A DNA stretch of 19,183 nt from a bacterium (GTDB lineage: Bacteria; Patescibacteriota; Minisyncoccia; Moranbacterales; DUUL01): positions 1 through 19,183 of the forward strand of contig DAOWHU010000048.1 in assembly GCA_030641245.1 (NCBI GenBank), read 5' to 3'. The translations under genes and the position numbers were made by a program. Shown here piece by piece: positions 14,710 to 19,183 of the stretch (within the stretch, counting starts at the first letter, position 1; each line of letters begins with the position of its first letter). A model generated the notes under the pieces. The model was not told the origin of the DNA. It saw only the letters and a list, made by a program, of their open reading frames with translations, and ran no database searches.

Positions 14710-15318
14710 ATGAAAAAATATATCTATGTTATAACAGCCTTTTTAACTTTTTCTCTGTTTTTGACTGTTCAGAGATGCCAATCCGCTTTTAATTATAACT
14801 ACGCAAACCCTCTCAGCCCTACCCATAATAATCTGACCAGTCTTCTAGAAGGATTCTTAGTTTCCATCCAGGGAATAGCGGGTTGGTTAGCGGTAATCTT
14901 TATCGTAATTGGAGGAGTGCTTTATTTAACCGCTGCTGGCAAAGACAGCCAGATAACTTTAGCTAAAAATACCATAATTTATGCTTTAATTGGATTTGCT
15001 CTAGCGGTTGCCGGTCCTTCTCTGTTAAAAGAAATAAAAGATTTAGTCCTGGGAGCAGGAGGAGGTGGATACGTCATTATTAACGCTAATTCAATTTACG
15101 ATATCTTAAAAAATGTCCTGGAATTTATATTGACCTTAATCGGAGTTCTAGCTTTAATGAGTTTAATTTATAGTGGTTACGCTTACTTAAGCTCAATGGG
15201 AAATCGAGAAAAAGTAGACCGAGCTAAAAAAATCGCTCTCTATTCTGTTCTAGCTTTAGTAATTTCAGGCGGATCTTTGATTATAATTCAAACGCTAATT
15301 ACTTTTTTAAGCATTTAA
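14710..15318 (+). CDS. Double T4SS-pilin-like protein (pilin 2)
   Basis: 202 residues: signal peptide (1-25), then two consecutive pilin units. Unit A (about 44-114) carries GGVLYLTAAG, Ala-Lys 85-86 and AGPSLLKEI. After a Gly-rich linker (115-120), unit B (about 125-202) carries SGYAYLSSMG, Ala-Lys 172-173 and GGSLIIIQTL. Four membrane segments in all. Unit B matches the stand-alone protein at 17150 closely (SMG..., YS, GGS-IIIQ), so this reads as a head-to-tail fusion of two pilin types. 52-nt gap to the gene before; 4 nt to the one after. Confidence 0.75.
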   Translation: MKKYIYVITAFLTFSLFLTVQRCQSAFNYNYANPLSPTHNNLTSLLEGFLVSIQGIAGWLAVIFIVIGGVLYLTAAGKDSQITLAKNTIIYALIGFALAVAGPSLLKEIKDLVLGAGGGGYVIINANSIYDILKNVLEFILTLIGVLALMSLIYSGYAYLSSMGNREKVDRAKKIALYSVLALVISGGSLIIIQTLITFLSI

Positions 15319-15322
15319 GGAT

Positions 15323-15925
15323 ATGACAACTAAAAAAAAATTATCTATCTTCGGCTTCTGTTTTCTGATTATCCCTAGTGTTGTTTGGGCCGTAGATATT
15401 TCTTTTGGTAACCCAGTTGGAACCGCTGGAAACATCACTCTTTTCTTCCAGGCCATCCTAAACGGAATTTTGAACATCATCGCTTTCCTGGGAGTTTTGT
15501 TTATGGTTATTGGTGGGGTAATTTATCTAATTGCTTCTAGCACTGGTAACAATACTCTTATCGGAACTGCTAAAAAAATCTGGGTTGGTTCTTTGGTTGG
15601 ATTAGCTTTGGCTTTAGCTGGACCTAGTTTTTTAAAAGAAATCCAAATAATTGTTTTAAATGGAGGTGCTATGCCAACCGATCTAGCTAGCGCTCCCAGT
15701 CTAACGAATATCATATCCAACACTTTATCCTTTTTGTTGTCAATTATCGGCATCCTTGCTATAATTAGCTTAGTAATTAGCAGTATTTTATATTTAACTA
15801 GCCTAGGAGACACCTCTAAAGCAGAAAAAGCTAAAGCCAATATAACTTATTCTCTGATTGGTCTTTTGGTCGCTGGCTCAGCCTTAATTATTGTAAAACA
15901 GATTATTTGGTTTATAGAGACTTAA
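15323..15925 (+). CDS. Double T4SS-pilin-like protein (pilin 3)
   Basis: 200 residues with signal peptide (1-23, VWA-V). Unit A (about 38-112): GGVIYLIASS, Ala-Lys 83-84, AGPSFLKEI. Unit B (about 125-200): SSILYLTSLGD, Ala-Lys 170-171, YSLIG, ALIIVKQI. The A/B order and the AGPSxLKEI end of unit A are the same as in the gene just upstream, so the two are tandem duplicates of one fusion. Weak AAGG before the ATG. Four membrane segments. Probably membrane-integrated before assembly. Confidence 0.75.
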   Translation: MTTKKKLSIFGFCFLIIPSVVWAVDISFGNPVGTAGNITLFFQAILNGILNIIAFLGVLFMVIGGVIYLIASSTGNNTLIGTAKKIWVGSLVGLALALAGPSFLKEIQIIVLNGGAMPTDLASAPSLTNIISNTLSFLLSIIGILAIISLVISSILYLTSLGDTSKAEKAKANITYSLIGLLVAGSALIIVKQIIWFIET

Positions 15926-15936
15926 TAAAATAAAAT
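15907..15936 (+). promoter_or_regulatory. Possible internal promoter before pilin 4
   Basis: TTGGTT (15907-15912), 18-nt spacer, TAAAAT (15931-15936). It overlaps the end of the pilin 3 gene. Match is moderate; suggests that pilin 4 can be made independently of the operon promoter. Confidence 0.3.
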
Positions 15937-15938
15937 AA

Positions 15939-15971
15939 ATGACAAAAAAAAGAAGGGGGGTGAAACAATGA
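15939..15971 (+). CDS. Possible 10-codon leader peptide
   Basis: ATG at 15939 opens a frame for MTKKRRGVKQ that stops at TGA 15969-15971, overlapping the pilin 4 start as ATGA. Its own codons carry the G-run that serves as ribosome-binding site of pilin 4. Such overlap allows translational coupling, but with so short a frame chance is a fair alternative. Confidence 0.2.
   Translation: MTKKRRGVKQ
15953..15963 (+). promoter_or_regulatory. Strong ribosome-binding site of pilin 4
   Basis: AAGGGGGGTGA, ending 4 nt before the ATG at 15968, can pair with the 16S anti-Shine-Dalgarno CACCUCC with G-U allowance. It is the only strong site on the plus strand in this window and supports high output of this one pilin. 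Confidence 0.6.
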
Positions 15972-16330
15972 AAAAAACAACTAAACATATCTTATCTTTT
16001 GCGGTATTAGCTGTCGTTTTTAGTTTACCATTGATCACCGGAGCCCAATTTAGTCCAGATCAAGGACAAGGTGGAACTGGGCTAGAATCTACCTCCGTCT
16101 ATGATATTATCGTTACCATTTTAAATTGGCTATTATTACTAATTACTGTTTTGGCAGTTATTGGCTTTGTGGTTTCTGGCGTTATGTTTGTAACTGCTGG
16201 AGGATCAGAGCGAGGAGAAGACGCCAAAAAATGGTTGCAATACTCAATTATCGGTATTATCGTGGCTTTAATCGGTTATATCGTAGTTAATGTGGTGAGT
16301 TCAATTCTTGGAGGAACTGTTCAAACTTAG
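15968..16330 (+). CDS. T4SS-pilin-like protein, candidate major subunit (pilin 4)
   Basis: 120 residues: signal peptide (1-26, TGA-Q), a short polar Gly-rich stretch, membrane helix 1 (53-76), loop GVMFVTAGGSERGEDAKKW with Ala-Lys 86-87, and helix 2 (91-112, YSIIGIIVALIGYIVVN). This two-helix mature form of about 94 residues is the classical VirB2/TrbC layout, in which the mature pilin sits in the membrane and is drawn into a filament. It has the strongest ribosome-binding site on the plus strand, its own possible promoter and its own terminator, features usual for a major pilin. That ranking is inference. Confidence 0.78.
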   Translation: MKKTTKHILSFAVLAVVFSLPLITGAQFSPDQGQGGTGLESTSVYDIIVTILNWLLLLITVLAVIGFVVSGVMFVTAGGSERGEDAKKWLQYSIIGIIVALIGYIVVNVVSSILGGTVQT

Positions 16331-16355
16331 TTTTGAGTCAAACACATTTTACTTA

Positions 16356-16396
16356 AAATAAAAAAACAGGTTAACCGCTTGTTTTTTTATTTTTAA
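16356..16396 (+). terminator. Terminator after pilin 4
   Basis: AAATAAAAAAACA (16356-16368) and TGTTTTTTTATTT (16380-16392) form a perfect 13-bp AT-rich stem with an 11-nt loop, the T-rich arm serving as U-tract. It probably ends or lowers transcription, leaving more mRNA for pilin 4 than for the genes behind it. Confidence 0.65.
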
Positions 16397-16406
16397 ATGA
16401 TAAAAT
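16379..16406 (+). promoter_or_regulatory. Promoter of pilin 5-7, overlapping the terminator
   Basis: TTGTTT (16379-16384), 16 nt, TAAAAT (16401-16406), with TGA at 16398-16400 as extended -10. It uses the right arm of the terminator as -35. The start site would fall at or next to the ATG at 16414, giving a leaderless mRNA. Confidence 0.45.
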
Positions 16407-16413
16407 ACAATCA

Positions 16414-16758
16414 ATGACAAAAATAAACAAAAAATATTATCTGGGAGGATTTTGTTGGCTGGTTTACGGACAGATGGCTTTGGCTGAATTTCAATCAGTT
16501 TCCCAGAAAGAAGCTGGAGCGGATTTGCCATCTGCCAACACCCTAAACAGCATCTTGCATTTCACTAGTGTTGGATTAGCTTTAGTATTTATTCTATCGT
16601 TATTGATATTAATCGCCTCTGGAGTCCATTTTGTATCAGCTGGAGGAGATGAGAACGTCCTCGATACCGCTCACAGTTTATGGCGACTAGCAACTCTTGG
16701 TCTAGTTTTAGCTTTAATTGGCTATATAATTGTAAATTTAATAAAATTTTTTATATAA
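16414..16758 (+). CDS. T4SS-pilin-like protein (pilin 5)
   Basis: 114 residues, signal peptide 1-24 (ALA-E), helix 1 (51-74), helix 2 (92-112). The loop GVHFVSAGGDENVLDTAHSL keeps AGG but has His87 where the other copies have the Ala-Lys lysine, and LATLG replaces YSIIG, so this is the most divergent single unit. No Shine-Dalgarno; probably leaderless from the promoter just upstream. The next gene begins after 1 nt, so they are translated from one mRNA. Confidence 0.72.
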   Translation: MTKINKKYYLGGFCWLVYGQMALAEFQSVSQKEAGADLPSANTLNSILHFTSVGLALVFILSLLILIASGVHFVSAGGDENVLDTAHSLWRLATLGLVLALIGYIIVNLIKFFI

Positions 16759-16759
16759 A

Positions 16760-17116
16760 ATGAAAAAAACAAAAACTATTCTAAGTTCTACTCTTCTATT
16801 ATTGACTCCTTTGATAGCAGTTCATGCCAATTGGACCACCGGGATGACTGCTGCTGGTACTTTTCAACTTCCTAACGCCAGCGTCTACGATATTGTTGAT
16901 AATTTTCTGCTTTGGATTTTAATGCTTTTTACAATTCTATCGGTTTTAGCTTTTGTAGTGGCTGGAGTTATGTTTTTGATGGCCGGCACTAGTACTGATA
17001 ACACCGAAAGAGCCAAAAATATGATTAAATATTCAATTATAGGCATAGTCGTTGGCTTGTCAGGCTATATAATAATTTCTCTAATTGATGGAATATTACT
17101 TGGTAATATTTACTAA
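16760..17116 (+). CDS. T4SS-pilin-like protein (pilin 6)
   Basis: 118 residues, signal peptide 1-23 (VHA-N), helix 1 (48-75), loop GVMFLMAGTSTDNTERAK with Ala-Lys 85-86, helix 2 (90-112, YSIIGIVVGLSGYIIIS). The loop and second helix are nearly those of pilin 4, and both have SVYDI before helix 1, so 4 and 6 are the closest pair among the single units. Start one base after the previous stop suggests translational coupling. Confidence 0.75.
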   Translation: MKKTKTILSSTLLLLTPLIAVHANWTTGMTAAGTFQLPNASVYDIVDNFLLWILMLFTILSVLAFVVAGVMFLMAGTSTDNTERAKNMIKYSIIGIVVGLSGYIIISLIDGILLGNIY

Positions 17117-17149
17117 TAAGAACCCTCTCCCAATAATTAATTTATAAAA

Positions 17150-17494
17150 ATGAAACTACTTTTTCCTCTGTTTCTATCTCTATTCTCAGTCTCTATCGTT
17201 CAAGCTGAAGGAATCACTATTCCCACCGGAACTGGGCTGCCAGACCCTAGTGGAGGTATTATGGGAGTGCTTACTAACTTCACTAGTTGGTTGTTGACTA
17301 TTTTTCTAATTTTAGCCGTTTTGGCCTTTGTAATAACTGGTTTAATGTATTTATTTTCTATGGGCGATGCTCGTAGCCAAAATGTTGAAAACGCCAAGCA
17401 ATATTTTCATTATTCAATTATTGCCATAGCAATAGTAGGTGGAAGCTATATCATAATTCAAAGTATTGATTGGTTTTTACAAGGAATTTTATAA
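17150..17494 (+). CDS. T4SS-pilin-like protein (pilin 7)
   Basis: 114 residues, signal peptide 1-19 (VQA-E), Pro/Gly-rich neck (21-36), helix 1 (45-68), loop LMYLFSMGDARSQNVENAK with Ala-Lys 82-83, helix 2 (86-105, YSIIAIAIVGGSYIIIQSI). The SMGD and GGS-IIIQ marks are shared with unit B of the double pilins, not with pilins 4 and 6. It is therefore the free-standing version of the fused unit. Last gene of the array. Confidence 0.75.
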   Translation: MKLLFPLFLSLFSVSIVQAEGITIPTGTGLPDPSGGIMGVLTNFTSWLLTIFLILAVLAFVITGLMYLFSMGDARSQNVENAKQYFHYSIIAIAIVGGSYIIIQSIDWFLQGIL

Positions 17495-17525
17495 AGCATT
17501 ATTCAAAAACAGCTTTTTTGACGCC

Positions 17526-17568
17526 AAAAAGCCGCGAAATGATAATTTTATCATCCGCGACTTTTTTT
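17526..17568. terminator. Bidirectional terminator closing the pilin array
   Basis: Long stem: AAAAGCCGCG and CGCGACTTTT outside (one mismatch), ATGATAA-TT-TTATCAT inside, then seven T on the plus strand and a T-run on the minus strand. It serves the pilin operon and the convergent minus-strand gene, whose stop (17567-17569) touches it. Confidence 0.85.
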
Positions 17569-18586
17569 AATTAATCTTTTTTAATTTCAGGCTACTGAAG
17601 CTTACCTGTCGAGCTCCGACACTTGAAAATAATAAGGTCGGAGAGTTTTCTCTGACCTGAAATCGGGTCCCTTTAGGAATGTAATCCCCCAAAATTTTTT
17701 TGATTCTTCTATTATCTGCAAACAACACAGTATAATGAGAAGATTTTCCGGTTGTTCGAAGAAAAAAATCTTCTTCGAACTCTACTATATCTCCCTTATC
17801 AAAACCTGGAAAATACAGCTTTAGTTTGTCATCAGAATCTCCGTAGAGATCTTGATTTTTAACCTGCTCGGGAGTCAAGATAACGACTCCCTTGGTTTCT
17901 GACGGCGCCTTTGAAAAGACGCCTTTGACCGATTCCAGGAGGGATTTTCCTTCTTCTTTTTTGGAAATCCCGCCGGAAGCCTGGGTTTGAGATTGAGGTT
18001 TCTTTTCAAGAGAAGATACCGGAACCATGACTTTTTCTCCTTGATAAAAATGTCCAGCATTATTAGCCAACATCACCAAAGCAAAAGCCTCCGCACCATC
18101 GCCGATAGAGATATTCTCAAGAAAACGAACTTTAGTTTCTTTCATAACCCACCGGCCATCTTTCCCTTCTCTCTTTTCACCGTTGGGATAATAGACATAG
18201 CACCCTTTAATGCTATAGGTCTTTTCCTTTCCCGTGGCAACCTGATCACTAATGACACTTGAGCCCACCTTGGAGGAAAACAGCCCTTTTTGACTGTCTA
18301 TTTTCTCTTTGCCTAAGACGAAATAAGCTCCGTTGGCAAGAAAAACAATAACTAAAACTGTTCCCCAAAAAAATTTGTTGGGAATAATTGGAAAAATGTT
18401 TTTGTTGGTAAAAGGGACTGTTATGACTGATAAAGCACTCATTGTCAGAGCTATTGCCATCATAACCCCCAAGAGAAATGACCCGTGCTTGAAACTAAAT
18501 ACTGTAACCATAAAAAATATGGTTCCGTATAAAATTACAAGAATGGAAAGGTACCCCCTGACAAATCTTCCTGTTAAATTAAACAT
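17567..18586 (-). CDS. Unknown membrane protein with long soluble C-terminal part
   Basis: I do not recognise this gene. An upstream in-frame Met (18664) is possible, but the ATG at 18586 has a perfect AGGAGG six bases before it and is preferred, giving 339 residues. Three membrane segments near the N-terminus (about 12-32, 36-58, 72-92), then a soluble part of about 245 residues: residues 125-195 look like a small beta-domain (SIKGCYVYYPNGEKREGKDGR), a Ser/Lys/Glu-rich linker (193-235) follows, and 235-339 is a second beta-rich segment. No enzyme motif seen. The upstream gene's stop overlaps its ribosome-binding site, so the two are coupled. Base composition differs from the left part of the window. 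Confidence 0.75.
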   Translation of the reverse strand: MFNLTGRFVRGYLSILVILYGTIFFMVTVFSFKHGSFLLGVMMAIALTMSALSVITVPFTNKNIFPIIPNKFFWGTVLVIVFLANGAYFVLGKEKIDSQKGLFSSKVGSSVISDQVATGKEKTYSIKGCYVYYPNGEKREGKDGRWVMKETKVRFLENISIGDGAEAFALVMLANNAGHFYQGEKVMVPVSSLEKKPQSQTQASGGISKKEEGKSLLESVKGVFSKAPSETKGVVILTPEQVKNQDLYGDSDDKLKLYFPGFDKGDIVEFEEDFFLRTTGKSSHYTVLFADNRRIKKILGDYIPKGTRFQVRENSPTLLFSSVGARQVSFSSLKLKKIN

Positions 18587-18592
18587 ACCGAT

Positions 18593-18598
18593 CCTCCT
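18593..18598 (-). promoter_or_regulatory. Canonical Shine-Dalgarno setting the start at 18586
   Basis: AGGAGG on the minus strand, 6 nt before the ATG at 18586-18584; its first base belongs to the TAA stop (18600-18598) of the upstream gene. This decides for the 18586 start over the upstream Met at 18664. Confidence 0.85.
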
Positions 18599-19183
18599 TA
18601 TATAAAGATTGCCAGAGCGACGAGAAAAGCAACTCCGATTATTATTAATGACCGTTTGACCCATAAACTTGAGACAAAAGGCGTTGAAAAGCCTCTTTTA
18701 AAGTCTTCAGCTCCCTGAGATAAAATTGGCAAAAATTTACTTGAATCCACTAGGACGTCAAAACTACCGAATTTATCTTGCACAACCAACCATCCATCGG
18801 AGGCTTTTTGCAGATAAGTTTTCCGAACTAGGTCTCCTCCAGCAACCTTAACTTGCTCTTCAAAGTCTTCTTCTAAAATAATTCTTCCAAGAGTTACAGC
18901 GGCCTGGTTTTCACCTTTGGCATCACCGTCTCTCATAACAGCCAAAGCGTTTCTGAACCACCAACGGCTGAAGCCATTTTTTTCAAGATTTTCAAGGAAT
19001 TTTTCAACTTTTTTGCTGGTTTCCTTAATTTTATCTTCGGCATTTTCTCCTTCTAAGTTCATGATACTGAAAATCAAAAAATTTATCGCCTTTACAATGA
19101 GAGCCTCATCCCTAGGTCCTATCCCAAGAATTTTAGCTGATATTTTTTTAACAACTTCCTTCCCGATGTCAGTTTTAGCAAAA
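18598..19183 (-). CDS. Unknown protein with C-terminal membrane anchor, 5' end beyond window
   Basis: The frame stays open from the right edge to the TAA at 18600-18598, giving at least 195 residues, so the gene starts outside the window. An internal TTG (19077) or ATG (19062) start is unlikely, because the upstream codons continue with normal protein-like text (DIGKEVVKKISAKILGIG). Helical Lys/Glu-rich segments (residues 5-75 of the visible part) precede a mixed alpha/beta region with a DGWLVVQDKFGSFDVLVDSS stretch and a single membrane helix at the very end (VKRSLIIIGVAFLVALAIFI), i.e. tail-anchored, facing the cytoplasm by the usual rule. Not recognised. Coupled with the downstream membrane protein, perhaps its partner. 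Confidence 0.7.
   Translation of the reverse strand, partial: FAKTDIGKEVVKKISAKILGIGPRDEALIVKAINFLIFSIMNLEGENAEDKIKETSKKVEKFLENLEKNGFSRWWFRNALAVMRDGDAKGENQAAVTLGRIILEEDFEEQVKVAGGDLVRKTYLQKASDGWLVVQDKFGSFDVLVDSSKFLPILSQGAEDFKRGFSTPFVSSLWVKRSLIIIGVAFLVALAIFI

Noticed and set aside
15523..15840. Minus-strand open frame of 105 codons
   Set aside because: Complement of the double pilin gene at 15323-15925; AT-poor stop frequency in hydrophobic coding explains it.
17987..18605. Two plus-strand open frames of about 90 codons
   Set aside because: They are opposite to the minus-strand membrane protein, which has a strong ribosome-binding site and clear membrane helices.
18598..19077. A complete 159-residue minus-strand gene starting at the TTG at 19077
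   Set aside because: The same frame is open to the window edge with protein-like text, so the gene more likely starts outside and is only partly visible.
1..19183. Recoded UGA (as in Gracilibacteria/Absconditabacteria)
   Set aside because: No gene needs UGA as a sense codon; all reading frames are complete with the standard code.
1..19183. CRISPR array, tRNA or rRNA genes, insertion sequence with transposase
   Set aside because: No regularly spaced repeats of 25-40 nt, no cloverleaf with conserved T-loop, no rRNA text and no transposase reading frame were seen on either strand.

Overview
The window is a low-G+C, gene-dense piece of bacterial chromosome. It most resembles a member of the Candidate Phyla Radiation (Patescibacteria), probably a Parcubacteria- or Microgenomates-like lineage. 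The evidence is the run of short T4SS-pilin-like (TrbC/VirB2-type) membrane proteins, an almost complete lack of Shine-Dalgarno sequences in front of plus-strand genes, and AT-rich intergenic spacers built from nested palindromes. All genes read with the standard bacterial code, so there is no sign of UGA recoding. The assignment is by inference; no rRNA is present to fix it.

Left part (1-12368), housekeeping. In order: the 3' end of a peptide-ABC-transporter binding protein (1-202); a bifunctional phosphoglucose/phosphomannose isomerase (264-1259); ribonuclease J behind a structured 220-nt leader (1481-3232); tryptophanyl-tRNA synthetase with an unusual insertion (3544-4608); an unknown multi-pass membrane protein on the minus strand (4899-5387); Lgt, which lipidates lipoproteins (5470-6348); TsaD and MiaA, which both modify A37 of tRNA (6458-7558 and 7711-8664); a metallo-beta-lactamase-fold hydrolase (8921-9580); a small membrane/coiled-coil protein (9616-9876); and GyrA (9915-12368). 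The last three form one operon. It is preceded by a dense 256-nt control region: a promoter, an attenuator-like terminator, a second -10 element and a multi-branched RNA fold.

Middle part (12566-17568), surface system. A good promoter drives a sugar-type solute-binding lipoprotein, followed after 4 nt by seven pilin-like proteins. One has a Cys-rich N-terminal region, two are head-to-tail fusions of two pilin units, and four are single units. The first single unit (15968) has the strongest ribosome-binding site on the plus strand and is followed by its own terminator, so it is the best candidate for the major subunit. No VirB4/VirD4 ATPase lies inside the window. A strong hairpin at 17526-17568 closes the array.

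Right part (17567-19183), minus strand. Two coupled genes for unknown membrane-anchored proteins follow. Their base composition is richer in G+C and they have a canonical AGGAGG ribosome-binding site, unlike the rest of the window. The upstream gene runs off the right edge.

At least four intergenic gaps hold AT-rich inverted arms around a smaller hairpin, sometimes GC-rich. Together with the RNA-like leaders before RNase J and before the hydrolase-gyrA operon, and the fused-pilin array, these are the most interesting parts of the window.
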